Below are positions 1 to 7,827 of a stretch of 64,000 nt of DNA, piece by piece (position 1 is the stretch's first letter; every line of letters begins with the position of its first letter). This DNA is from Pirellulaceae bacterium (GTDB lineage Bacteria > Planctomycetota > Planctomycetia > Pirellulales > Pirellulaceae): positions 1-64,000 of the forward strand of contig JAHDXO010000014.1 of NCBI GenBank assembly GCA_023382975.1. Direction: 5' to 3'. The notes beneath the pieces were generated by a model, which saw only the letters and a list, made by a program, of their open reading frames with translations, did not search any database and was not told the DNA's origin. The translations under genes and the position numbers were made by a program.

Positions 1-341
1 TCTTCACCGCCTCGCTGCTGACCTTCCAGGGCGGCATCACCGTGCCCGGCTACGCGGCCAGCAAGGGCGCCATCGGCCAGTTGACCATGGCGCTGGCCAA
101 CGAATGGGCCGGGCGAGGCGTGAACGTGAACGCCATCGCGCCGGGCTATATCGCGACGGACAACACCGCGGCGTTGCGGGCCGATCCCGAGCGGAGCGCG
201 GCCATCTTGGCGCGCATCCCGGCCGGACGCTGGGGCGCGCCCGAAGATTTCCAGGGCGCCGCGGTGTTTCTGGCGTCCGCCGCTTCGGACTACATGCACG
301 GCTCGATCGTGCTGGTGGACGGCGGCTGGATGGGCCGGTGA
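1..341 (+). CDS. kduD: 2-dehydro-3-deoxy-D-gluconate 5-dehydrogenase (KduD), 3' part only
   Basis: C-terminal part of a short-chain dehydrogenase; the gene begins before the window and the reading frame starts at base 3. The catalytic Y-x-x-x-K is visible in GYAASKGA, followed by the SDR segment [15 protein letters not shown] and the C-terminal SDYMHG...VDGGW. The stretch [19 protein letters not shown] closely resembles KduD, an NAD-dependent cytosolic enzyme acting on 2-keto-3-deoxygluconate-type intermediates of uronate (pectin or alginate-like) breakdown. The last 52 bases overlap the 3' end of the convergent symporter gene. The SDR family is certain; the KduD assignment rests on remembered similarity of the C-terminal half, and another sugar-acid SDR is possible. 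Confidence 0.82.
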   Translation, partial: FTASLLTFQGGITVPGYAASKGAIGQLTMALANEWAGRGVNVNAIAPGYIATDNTAALRADPERSAAILARIPAGRWGAPEDFQGAAVFLASAASDYMHGSIVLVDGGWMGR

Positions 342-1795
342 GGCTGCATCCGCCAAGGCGGCTCGAAGATCAAATAGGTCACGGCCGCCAAAGCGGTGGC
401 GGTCAGCGACGAAGGCAGATGCCAGCGGCCGATCGCCTCGATGCCCTGCAGAAAATATTCCCAATCCGCCACGCGTTCCATCACGAAGTGAAACAGCCAC
501 AACCCGGTTCCGACCACCATGCTGGCCAAGGCCGGCAGGCTGCTGCGCGGACGGGTGAACAGGCCGAACATCATTGGCACGAACAAGCCCGTCAGCGGAA
601 TGGAATAAGCGTTTTCGAGTAGCTTGTAAGCGTTCTCGCCCACGTAGGCCAACGCCAGGCTGCACGCTGCCACCACCAGCACGGCCACACGGTTCAGCGT
701 CAGCAACCGGATCGGGATGAAACGCGACATCACGTTTTGCGACAGCACGCTGGCGGGAGCCAGGATCGCACTGTCGATCGTCGAAAGCACCGCTGACACT
801 AGAGCGACGATGAAGACGACCGCCAGCGCGGGACTGAGAAACACGCCCGCCAGCGCCGGCAGGATCCGCACCTGGGCGTCGCCGGGTAGCAGCAGATTCG
901 CCGAGAGGCCCAACACGACCGGGATCGCCCCGAAAACGATGTACAAGACGCCCGCGATGAAACAGGCCCGGCGGGCGACACGCTCGGATTTCGATGCGAA
1001 GATCCGCTGCATCAAGTCCTGACCCGTCATGTTCCCCAAGGCCGCAACGGCAAAGAGATCGAGCCAGCCGAAAAAAGCCGCCGCGCTTTCTCGCGGGATC
1101 AGCGTCCGCTTGTCCGCAGGGGTTTCGCTGATCAGAACCGCCGCGCCGGCCATCCACTGGCCGTCACCCAACTCGATCAGCACCGTGACGCCCAGGATCA
1201 CCAGACCGAGCAACACCAAACTGATCTGCACCGCGTCGGTCAGCGTCACCGACCACATGCCGCCCATCAAGGTGTATCCCGTGCCGAGGACGCCGACCAG
1301 CAGCAGCCCAAGCCGCGGATCCATCCCGAAGAACAGCGACAGCAGCCCGGCCAGCGCCACGAACTGAGCGGCGATCCAGCCGAAGAAACTGGGCACCATG
1401 ATCAACGAAGCCAGGACCTCGGCGGTGGGACCGAAGCGGCGCCGGAAGAGATCCGGCATCGTCAACAACTTCTCGCGCCACATCGGCGCCGCGATGAACA
1501 GTCCTGCGAACAGCAGACAGCATCCCGCGCCCAACGGCTCCAACCCCGCCGCCCGCAGTCCGACGTCCCGCACCTCGTCGGCCGCCGCCAGAATCGTCCC
1601 CGCGCCGAACCATGTGGCCAGCAGGGTCATCCAAGCTAGCGACAACGGCAGCCGGCGCCCGGCCACCAGATAGTCTTCGGTGTTGTGGATCTGGCGCTGA
1701 GCGAACAGGGCCAGTCCGTACATGATCACCATGTACACGATCAGCACGCCGCCCAACGCCCATCGCAGTTCCAGCGAGATATTCAGGGTTTCCAT
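290..1795 (-). CDS. Sodium:solute symporter family (SSF) transporter
   Basis: Multi-spanning inner-membrane transporter of about 501 residues. It begins [12 protein letters not shown], followed by a first membrane helix and the SSF-like segment [31 protein letters not shown]. Later helices include [18 protein letters not shown] and [23 protein letters not shown], both characteristic SSF regions. An upstream in-frame start exists 75 bases earlier, but METLN has a GGAGAT sequence upstream and places the first helix sensibly. The family imports sugars, sugar acids, amino acids or other solutes with sodium; the substrate cannot be read here. The convergent kduD end makes an uronate-type substrate plausible, but that is inference. 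The C-terminus lies antisense to kduD. Confidence 0.88.
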   Translation of the reverse strand: METLNISLELRWALGGVLIVYMVIMYGLALFAQRQIHNTEDYLVAGRRLPLSLAWMTLLATWFGAGTILAAADEVRDVGLRAAGLEPLGAGCCLLFAGLFIAAPMWREKLLTMPDLFRRRFGPTAEVLASLIMVPSFFGWIAAQFVALAGLLSLFFGMDPRLGLLLVGVLGTGYTLMGGMWSVTLTDAVQISLVLLGLVILGVTVLIELGDGQWMAGAAVLISETPADKRTLIPRESAAAFFGWLDLFAVAALGNMTGQDLMQRIFASKSERVARRACFIAGVLYIVFGAIPVVLGLSANLLLPGDAQVRILPALAGVFLSPALAVVFIVALVSAVLSTIDSAILAPASVLSQNVMSRFIPIRLLTLNRVAVLVVAACSLALAYVGENAYKLLENAYSIPLTGLFVPMMFGLFTRPRSSLPALASMVVGTGLWLFHFVMERVADWEYFLQGIEAIGRWHLPSSLTATALAAVTYLIFEPPWRMQPHRPIQPPSTSTIEPCM

Positions 1796-1982
1796 CGCAA
1801 TCCATATCTCCAGGGAGAAATCCGCAAAACGCCACGCCTTGACGCCGCCGCTCGCCGCCGCGAAAAACACCCGTAGCCGAATCCGCCGCCTCCACCGAGG
1901 CTCGACTCACGAACTGAAAACGGCTTTAGATTGTGCCGATCTCGGTCCCTGTCCACAAGATGCGTTGGAGACTTCTTTTTCC

Positions 1983-4175
1983 ATGCCTGTCATCCACCTG
2001 GAACCCGTGTCGCGGCGAGTTTCGAAATCGGACGTGCTGTCGCTGCTGCACACGGTCGGCGGCCTGGACCGCCAGCGAGTCGGCCGGATCGAACTGCACG
2101 GCGGCACGGCGACCGTCGAGGTGCCCGAAGGCTGGCAATTCCGTCTGGCTCGCCAGTTGGACGGTCAGCGGTTGGGCGACCGGCCGGTGCGGGCTTGGGC
2201 CGAACGTCCCGGCAGCGGCAATGCTGCGGGCGAAGAGCATTTCCAGCGGCTTGCTCGCCTGTTGCAATGGGAGAGCGAGGCCGAAGCCCGGCAGGCGGTC
2301 GAACGAGCCAGCCGACTGTCGCCCCCCGAGGCAGAACGATCCGGAACGAGTCTCATCGATCTGGTGCTGCTGGACGAGGACACGGGACTGGGCGGGCGAC
2401 GGCTGTGGCAACTGGGCAAACGGAACCGGTCGCCGCTGCCGTGGACCCGGCTGGACGTAGGCAGTCCGGTGGTGCTGACGCCTCAAACGAATCGGCCTTC
2501 GCACAAGGGACCGGCTCCGGGAGAGCGACGCCCGGCGCCCGGCCCGCTTCAGGATGCCCACCGCGGCGTCGTCTACCAGCGCACCGACCAGACGATCAGC
2601 GTCGCCCTGGGCAGCTCGGACGACGACCCCGGCGATCACGAAACATGGCGATTGGACCTGGCCGACGACCAAGTGGCCGTTCAGCGTCAGCGTTCGGCGC
2701 TCGAGCGCGCCGCCGCGGCCAGCGGCGACCGGACGGCCAAGCTCCGCGACGCGCTGCTGGGCCAGCGCGATCCCGAGTTCGCGGCGGAGACGGACGAGGC
2801 GTCTTTGGACCGCGGACTCAACGACGTTCAGCAGAAAGCCGTGCGGTTCGCGCTGGCCGCGCGCGACGTCGCGCTGATCCACGGCCCGCCGGGAACGGGC
2901 AAGACGACGGCGGTGGTCGAGTTGATTCGGCGCGCGGTTCGCCGCGGCGAGCGGGTCTTGGCGTGCGCGCCCAGCAACACGGCGGTGGACAACCTGCTGC
3001 TGCGCTTGGTGGCCTTCCGGGAAAGGGCGGTGCGTCTGGGCCACCCGGCGCGCGTCCTGCCCGAGCTGCGCGAGCACACGCTGGATCTGCTGGTCGATGC
3101 GCATCCGGACGTCCGGCTAGCGCGCAAGCTGGTCAAGCAGGCGATGGGCCTATTCCGGCAAGCGGCGCGGTACACTCGCGCCAGGCCCGAGCCCGGCGCG
3201 CGCCAGCAGACGCGCCAGGAAGCCCGCCAGTTGCTGGCCGATGCGCGGCGGCTGGAGATGCAGGCGGTCGAGCATCTGTTGAACACGGCCGACGTGCTGT
3301 GCGCCACCACGACCGGCCTGGACAGCGAGATTCTCGGCGCGCGGCGGTTCGACTTGGCCGTGATCGACGAGGCTTGTCAGAGCGTCGAACCCGGCTGCTG
3401 GATTCCCCTGCTGCGGTGCGACCGCGTCGTCCTGGCGGGCGACCATTGCCAATTGCCGCCCACCGTCATCAGCCTCGAAGCGTCCGCCGACGGACTGGGC
3501 ATCAGTTTGTTCGAACGGCTGATGGATCTGCGGGGCGCCGCCATCTCGCGGCAACTGACCGTCCAGTACCGCATGCACGAAGCCATCATGGCCTTTCCCT
3601 CGCGCGAATTCTACGCCGACGGACTCGTCGCGGACGCCTCGGTGCGCCAGCACCGGTTGGCCGATCTGCCGGACGTGCAGGCGACCGCGCTGACCGAATC
3701 GCCGCTCGAGTTCATCGACACGGCCGGCGCCGGCTTTGACGAGGAAGTCGAACCCGACGGCGAGAGCCGGCTGAACCCGCACGAGGCAGCGCTGGTCGTC
3801 CGCAAAGTCCAAGAGTTGCTGGACGCGGGAATTCCGGCCGCCGATGTGGCCGTCATCGCTCCGTACGCCGCTCAGGTCCGGCTGCTGCGCCAGCGGTTGC
3901 CCGTGCCCGGCCTGGAGATCGACAGCGTGGACGGTTTTCAAGGCCGCGAGAAGGAAGCGGTCGTCATTTCGCTCGTCCGCAGCAACCCTGGCGGCGAGAT
4001 CGGTTTCTTGGCCGACATCCGCCGCATGAACGTCGCCATGACGCGCGCCCGCCGCAAGCTGCTGCTGATCGGCGACACCGCCACCCTCTGCACCCATCCC
4101 TTCTACCAACGCCTGATCGAATATCTCGAACACCAAAACGCCTACCGCACCGTCTGGGAAGAGGACGCCCCGTGA
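1983..4175 (+). CDS. SF1 (IGHMBP2/Dna2-like) helicase with N-terminal DbpA-type RNA-binding domain
   Basis: 730 residues, starting MPVIHLEPVSRR; GGAGAC lies upstream of this ATG, and the longer upstream frame looks non-coding. Residues about 10-80 (DVLSLLHTVGGLDRQRVGRIELHGG..VEV) resemble the DbpA RNA-binding domain of DEAD-box helicases. The SF1 core follows: Walker A GPPGTGKTT at about 301-309, Walker B DEAC at about 462-465, motif III-like LAGDHCQLPPTV, QYRMHE, VDGFQGREKEAVVISLVRSN and the terminal MNVAMTRARRK. It is an ATP-dependent nucleic-acid unwinding enzyme of the UvrD/IGHMBP2 class, probably cytosolic; RNA or RNA-DNA substrates are inferred from the N-terminal domain. The last 127 codons are repeated downstream at 5136-5524. 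Confidence 0.9.
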   Translation: MPVIHLEPVSRRVSKSDVLSLLHTVGGLDRQRVGRIELHGGTATVEVPEGWQFRLARQLDGQRLGDRPVRAWAERPGSGNAAGEEHFQRLARLLQWESEAEARQAVERASRLSPPEAERSGTSLIDLVLLDEDTGLGGRRLWQLGKRNRSPLPWTRLDVGSPVVLTPQTNRPSHKGPAPGERRPAPGPLQDAHRGVVYQRTDQTISVALGSSDDDPGDHETWRLDLADDQVAVQRQRSALERAAAASGDRTAKLRDALLGQRDPEFAAETDEASLDRGLNDVQQKAVRFALAARDVALIHGPPGTGKTTAVVELIRRAVRRGERVLACAPSNTAVDNLLLRLVAFRERAVRLGHPARVLPELREHTLDLLVDAHPDVRLARKLVKQAMGLFRQAARYTRARPEPGARQQTRQEARQLLADARRLEMQAVEHLLNTADVLCATTTGLDSEILGARRFDLAVIDEACQSVEPGCWIPLLRCDRVVLAGDHCQLPPTVISLEASADGLGISLFERLMDLRGAAISRQLTVQYRMHEAIMAFPSREFYADGLVADASVRQHRLADLPDVQATALTESPLEFIDTAGAGFDEEVEPDGESRLNPHEAALVVRKVQELLDAGIPAADVAVIAPYAAQVRLLRQRLPVPGLEIDSVDGFQGREKEAVVISLVRSNPGGEIGFLADIRRMNVAMTRARRKLLLIGDTATLCTHPFYQRLIEYLEHQNAYRTVWEEDAP
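3787..4167 (+). repeat. Direct repeat copy A: 3' end of the helicase gene
   Basis: 381 bases inside the helicase gene that recur without any insertion or deletion at 5136-5516. By eye the two copies differ at 15 positions, 13 of them synonymous. This copy is continuous with the full-length gene. Confidence 0.93.
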
Positions 4176-4287
4176 AGCAAGTTCCCTTCATGCCTGTACG
4201 CGACAAAAAACAAGGAACATGAACCAAGGACCGGAAAGGAAACACTGGCGTGACGTGGACCTTGGTCGGTCGTTCCGGGCCGACTAG

Positions 4288-4305
4288 ACGGCCTGGAAAG
4301 GCCGT
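4288..4305. repeat. Short palindrome between helicase and vapC
   Basis: ACGGCC and GGCCGT arms of six bases around a TGGAAA loop, in the gap between the convergent helicase and vapC genes. It may act as a terminator hairpin or belong to a dispersed palindromic repeat family; there is no T-tract. Confidence 0.45.
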
Positions 4306-4343
4306 TCTACAAGCGACCGTCTTGATTCGCCGATTCTGAAGTC

Positions 4344-4756
4344 CTACGACCTCGCGATTGTCCAATCTTCGACGGTCAGGCCATCAATCCGGCTGAACTC
4401 ACGGTTGTTCGTCACGACAGTTAGGCCATGATTCAGTGCAATGGCCGCGATGAGCAGATCATACGGCCCGATAACCTCGCCGCGCGTTTCGAGTTCGTCC
4501 CGAATCTCAGCATAGCGTCGGGCAGCTCTATCGTCGAAAGGCAGTGACCGGAAGGGGCTCAACGTATGTTCGATACGCGCGACGCGTGCCTCGCGTTTTC
4601 GTATTTCCGTGCGCCATGCAGTAATTCGGCCCATACGACCGAGCACACGGCAACCTCGCGAGCAGGAGTCTGCCGCAACCGTACCTCCACGGGCGAGCCA
4701 AGGTGCTTCAAGTAGTGGATCCAAGTGTTCGTATCGAGCAGATAACGCATCACCAT
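4344..4756 (-). pseudogene. vapC: VapC-type PIN-domain toxin, frameshifted
   Basis: The N-terminal half reads MVMRYLLDTNTWIHYLK...SVVWAELLHGARKYEN in one frame. The rest (REARVARIEHTLSPFRSLPFDDRAARRYAEIRDELETRG..GPYDLLIAAIALNHGLTVVTNNREFSRI) reads in another. The switch lies near 4590-4605 and is consistent with loss of one base. Together the pieces give a complete PIN ribonuclease of the VapC family, with the first Asp in LLDTN, the Glu in AELL and the late Asp in YDLLIAA. The start overlaps the antitoxin stop (ATGGTGATG arrangement), the usual vapBC coupling. As read, the toxin would be truncated after about 65 residues; a sequencing or assembly error is the main alternative. Confidence 0.82.
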
Positions 4757-4992
4757 GATTCGCGAGTTGGCAGTGGCGGTTCAGTGGGGACTTCCAACGG
4801 TTCATCCGCAAAACTGCCCGCCGTTGCTGTGAAGTAACCGGCGGGATAACCCAGTGCATCTTCGACAGCACTGCGATCGGTTCGACGGTCTACCAACGCC
4901 AGCGCATCGCGCACGGTTCGCTCCAGCAGAATTGCGGTTTCCGGATCAAGCTGACCGACGATCCTGTCCAATTCGAGGGCGAGTGGATTCAT
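4750..4992 (-). CDS. vapB: VapB-like antitoxin
   Basis: 80 residues beginning MNPLALELDRIVGQLDPETAILLERTVRDALALVD and ending PTEPPLPTRESW. The ATG at 4992 follows GAGGAC at a suitable distance and is preferred over an upstream in-frame start. The size, acidic proline-containing tail and overlap with the vapC start identify it as the antitoxin of the pair. It would bind and neutralise the PIN toxin and repress the operon. The sequence is not a strong match to any named VapB subclass I can recall, so the role rests mainly on context. Confidence 0.7.
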   Translation of the reverse strand: MNPLALELDRIVGQLDPETAILLERTVRDALALVDRRTDRSAVEDALGYPAGYFTATAGSFADEPLEVPTEPPLPTRESW

Positions 4993-5135
4993 CGCAATGT
5001 CCTCGTTCACAACCTTTGCTTCAAGACCTGCTTGCAGTTTGCCTTGTCGCGCATTTCGCGACAAGGCCCCTGAATCTCCAACTTGCGAAAACCAACGGCG
5101 GCTTGCGAGGCGGTGATTTGACGAAGCATCGAAGT

Positions 5136-5524
5136 CAGCGCTGGTCGTCCGCAAAGTCCAAGAACTGCTGGACGCGGGGCTTCCGGCCGCCGATGTGGCC
5201 GTCATCGCTCCGTACGCCGCTCAGGTCCGGCTGCTGCGTCAGCGGTTGCCCGTGTCCGGCTTGGAGATCGACAGCGTGGACGGCTTTCAAGGCCGGGAGA
5301 AGGAAGCGGTCGTCATTTCGCTGGTCCGCAGCAACCCCGGCGGCGAGATCGGTTTCTTGGCCGACATCCGCCGCATGAACGTCGCTATGACCCGCGCCCG
5401 CCGCAAGCTGCTGCTGATCGGCGACACCGCGACCCTCTGCACCCATCCCTTCTACCAACGCCTGATCGAATACCTCGAACACCAAAACGCCTACCGCACC
5501 GTCTGGGAAGAGGACGTCGTGTGA
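5136..5524 (+). pseudogene. Detached 3' end of a helicase gene (copy B of the direct repeat)
   Basis: 127 codons equivalent to the C-terminal motifs V-VI of the upstream helicase, from ALVVRKVQELLDAGLP to YRTVWEEDVV, with an intact stop. It lacks the Walker motifs. The frame has no start at the repeat boundary; the first ATG is internal. The 381-base match to 3787-4167 carries 15 differences, 13 silent. It is therefore probably the displaced 3' end of the resident or a closely related helicase gene rather than a fresh duplication. Confidence 0.88.
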
Positions 5525-5553
5525 AGGACAGCTCGGTTCGGACGTTCGTCTCT

Positions 5554-5805
5554 CTACCCTGCCCGGGGCAAGGCGGCATCGGAGCCTCGCATCAGCGCGG
5601 CGCATTTGCGGTAACCTCGCGTTTCGTCGCGGGGGAAAACCGTCAGCGATCGGTCTTGATTTCCGGCCAGCCGGACCAGATCCAGCAGTGTCACCCGCAG
5701 GACGGTTTGGCCGGCGTCCCGAAGCTCGTCTGCCTCGCGGTCGTCCAACTGGATTGCCATCAGTCCGCCAGGACGCACCAGAATCGCGTAGGAATCGCTT
5801 CGCAT
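5554..5805 (-). CDS. Small hypothetical protein, third gene of the DUF1559 operon
   Basis: 83 residues, starting MRSDSYAILVRPGGLMAIQLDDREADELRDAGQ. The ATG lies 5 bases after the stop of the upstream lipoprotein gene, which suggests co-transcription. No domain is recognised; it is hydrophilic with a charged centre and no signal peptide. The composition looks like a translated protein, but the evidence is context only. Confidence 0.45.
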   Translation of the reverse strand: MRSDSYAILVRPGGLMAIQLDDREADELRDAGQTVLRVTLLDLVRLAGNQDRSLTVFPRDETRGYRKCAALMRGSDAALPRAG

Positions 5806-5810
5806 GGCAG

Positions 5811-6281
5811 TCACCTGATGATCGAACGGGGATTGTCGGGCTGCACCACGGGGCCGTGGGAGTCCAGGTCGAAATGAACGGCGTTGTTGCCTCGTTCGAC
5901 GCTTGCCGTCAGTTCGCTCCGCAGGTTGTACCGGTACGGCACTCGCTCTGCAGTCTTGGACACCGGCGGATCGCCATCGGGATCTCCCTTGGAGAACGTC
6001 GAGATGGTGACCCGGTGCTCGCCCGGCTCCGCCCCGCGGGTCTTGGCCGAGTACAGTAGCGAGTACTCGCCATCGGCATCCGTAACCGCCACGAATTGGT
6101 TTCCCGGGGTCGTCGGCGAGAAGATCACCGTCGCGTTGGCCAACGGCTGGCCGTCCAGCGTTACCCTGCCCGAGACGCGACCGATGTCGTCCAGAGCCCG
6201 GCCGCATCCGGAAATCAAGAGCAAGCCGAAGACTCCGAGGATTGTGGAGGTGGGATTTTTGCGAAGACTTTGTAATTGCAT
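5811..6281 (-). CDS. Lipoprotein with carboxypeptidase-regulatory-like (transthyretin-like) fold
   Basis: 156 residues. A hydrophobic signal ends in the lipobox LLISGC with the lipid-modified Cys at residue 26. The mature part GRVSGRVTLDGQPLANATVIFSPTTPGNQFVAVTDADGEYSL is the typical 'carboxypeptidase regulatory-like' beta-sandwich found in many planctomycete lipoproteins. It should be anchored on the periplasmic face of a membrane. It follows the DUF1559 gene in the same direction, a frequent pairing in planctomycetes. The molecular function is unknown; a structural or envelope role is inferred. Confidence 0.78.
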   Translation of the reverse strand: MQLQSLRKNPTSTILGVFGLLLISGCGRALDDIGRVSGRVTLDGQPLANATVIFSPTTPGNQFVAVTDADGEYSLLYSAKTRGAEPGEHRVTISTFSKGDPDGDPPVSKTAERVPYRYNLRSELTASVERGNNAVHFDLDSHGPVVQPDNPRSIIR

Positions 6282-6300
6282 TGGTTGAACTCCTGAAGTG

Positions 6301-6365
6301 GGACGGACGTTCTCGTCCGTCGTGTCTGCTTTCCCTCGCTACTCGACGGACGAGGACGTCCGTCG
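6301..6365. repeat. Inverted repeat inside the DUF1559-lipoprotein operon
   Basis: Two 22-base arms (6301-6322 and 6344-6365) are reverse complements except for one internal position, with a 21-base loop. It sits between the DUF1559 stop and the lipoprotein start, so a transcript would fold into a long stem-loop here. It is either a REP-type palindrome or an intra-operon attenuator or processing site. Confidence 0.7.
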
Positions 6366-6386
6366 CACAAGACGAAAGACCGGCAT

Positions 6387-7409
6387 CTAATACGCATCGA
6401 CGGTCAAAGCATCGTTGCGGGACAGCAGACGCTGGTAGACGCCGTTTTGTACGTCCTGATGCTCGCTGACCGCACCCTGCACCGTAGTTCCGTACCAGAA
6501 ATGGTTGATCGAATCGCCCACAAATCTCACACTGCCATCGCACAGCAGAAACAAGGCTCCGCCAGGGTGCAGGCTGCTAAAGCCTTCTCCGCAACCGAGG
6601 TTGGCGGTATTCCAGGGAATCGCCGAGGTGTCCTGGTTCAGCTTCGGGCGGCTGTGTCCCAAGACCACCTGTGTGCCTCGCGTGCCGCTGCCGTTGGGAT
6701 TGCGGACGCCGAGCCACGTTCCGGAGCGGCAATTCTTGGTCTCCCGTTCGCCCACGGCAACGGTGTTGCTGGTCCCGTCGGTAATGTCGGCGATCGAGAT
6801 CTGGCTGTTTCCGAAAAAGATCCCCGTGTTCACCGCCCGCTGGACCACGTCGCGATGCCCGGCGACGCCGATGTAATTGCTCAACCCGGGCCTGACTGGA
6901 GTCGCAATTCCACCCGCGACGACACCTACGCCATCGTCGAAATTCCGATTCTGATGCACGTTTCCGGGTTTGTTATACTCCGTGTCCGAAGGGCAAATGA
7001 ACCCAGGCAGCGGCGTCTGAACGAGATCCTTGAATGCCGTCCCTCCGGTCGTAAATCCCCGGTACAGCGGCTGACTGGTGACGCCCAGTTGCTCGTGCAG
7101 AGCTTGCTGTTCCCGGAAGGGCAGCGTCAGGGCTGCCCACCCCCAGCTCTCGTGATTGGCTGCTGCTGCATTGTTTGCGAACCCGCTGGGGTAGACGTAG
7201 CCGGAGGGAAACGATCGGAAGGTATCGTGATAGTTGTGCAGGGCCACACCGATCTGTTTCAGGTTGTTGTTGCACTGCATGCGGCGAGCCGCTTCGCGCG
7301 CCGACTGGACGGCGGGCAGCAGCAGCGCCACCAGGATCCCGATGATGGCGATCACGACCAACAATTCGACCAATGTAAATCCCGCATTTCTCAATCTCTT
7401 GAACAACAT
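6387..7409 (-). CDS. DUF1559 domain protein with type IV pilin-like N-terminus
   Basis: 340 residues. It starts MLFKRLRNAGFTLVELLVVIAIIGILVALLLPAVQSAREAARRMQC, a class III prepilin signal (cleavage before FTLVE) and hydrophobic helix. The planctomycete DUF1559 signatures NNLKQIGVALHNYHD and, near the C-terminus, H..GGALFLLCDGSVRFV follow. The protein is expected to be processed by a prepilin peptidase and exposed at or beyond the membrane. DUF1559 proteins are greatly expanded in planctomycetes and their roles are mostly unknown. An AGGTGAG ribosome site precedes the ATG. A perfect sigma-54 promoter lies about 92 bases upstream, an unusual regulatory signal for this family. Confidence 0.92.
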   Translation of the reverse strand: MLFKRLRNAGFTLVELLVVIAIIGILVALLLPAVQSAREAARRMQCNNNLKQIGVALHNYHDTFRSFPSGYVYPSGFANNAAAANHESWGWAALTLPFREQQALHEQLGVTSQPLYRGFTTGGTAFKDLVQTPLPGFICPSDTEYNKPGNVHQNRNFDDGVGVVAGGIATPVRPGLSNYIGVAGHRDVVQRAVNTGIFFGNSQISIADITDGTSNTVAVGERETKNCRSGTWLGVRNPNGSGTRGTQVVLGHSRPKLNQDTSAIPWNTANLGCGEGFSSLHPGGALFLLCDGSVRFVGDSINHFWYGTTVQGAVSEHQDVQNGVYQRLLSRNDALTVDAY

Positions 7410-7500
7410 GTCTCACCTTTTCTTCATGGAAAATGTCCACTCTCAAATCTCGCCGTTGCATCTCGCGAGCGATTGACGATCTGACGATGTCATGTCAGGA

Positions 7501-7516
7501 AGCAAGACCCGTGCCA
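7501..7516 (-). promoter_or_regulatory. Sigma-54 (-24/-12) promoter for the DUF1559 operon
   Basis: On the minus strand the bases read TGGCACG-GGTC-TTGCT, an exact match to the sigma-54 consensus TGGCACG-N4-TTGCW with GG-N10-GC spacing. The predicted start of transcription is near 7490, giving a leader of about 80 bases before the ATG at 7409. The six bases after TTGC (TTCCTG) are also shared with the second such site at 13977-13992. Confidence 0.85.
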
Positions 7517-7575
7517 AATCCTGGTGACTTCGCTGGGGACATCGCTCGTCCAAGCGAATTATCCGGAGACGCTGC

Positions 7576-7604
7576 GGTTTCTTGCGTAGCGCGAGCAGGA
7601 AACC
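7576..7604. promoter_or_regulatory. Dyad upstream of the sigma-54 promoter (candidate activator site)
   Basis: GGTTTCTTGC and GCAGGAAACC, ten-base arms with one mismatch and a nine-base spacer, centred about 80 bases upstream of the -24 element. It is placed where an enhancer-binding protein could bind. Binding is inference. Confidence 0.4.
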
Positions 7605-7652
7605 AGATGCCGATGGTCATGCAATTCGACTGACGAAACTGCGAGTCTGTCA

Positions 7653-7682
7653 GATCATTTGACGGCAGGCCGTGAAATGATC
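7653..7682. promoter_or_regulatory. Perfect dyad upstream of the sigma-54 promoter (candidate activator site)
   Basis: GATCATTT and AAATGATC, perfect eight-base arms with a 14-base spacer, about 150 bases upstream of the -24 element. This is the usual distance for upstream activating sequences of sigma-54 activators. It could alternatively be the terminator region of the regulator gene ending at 7828. Confidence 0.4.
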
Positions 7683-7827
7683 TAGCGAAGCGGCATCCCT
7701 CCGGGGCAGACTGCTCCGTAGGACGGACGCAGTCAAGCAGATCATGCGCCGGTCGATGTGTTCTTTCTCGGACCAACAGAAGCGAGGGGATGGTGGACGG
7801 TAGAGTGCGCGAGCTCGCCGGACTACG

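Noticed and set aside
1926..3104. Long minus-strand frame inside the helicase
   Set aside because: It is the mirror of the helicase coding region in GC-rich DNA; it is Arg/Gln-rich with no domain, while the plus frame has all helicase motifs.
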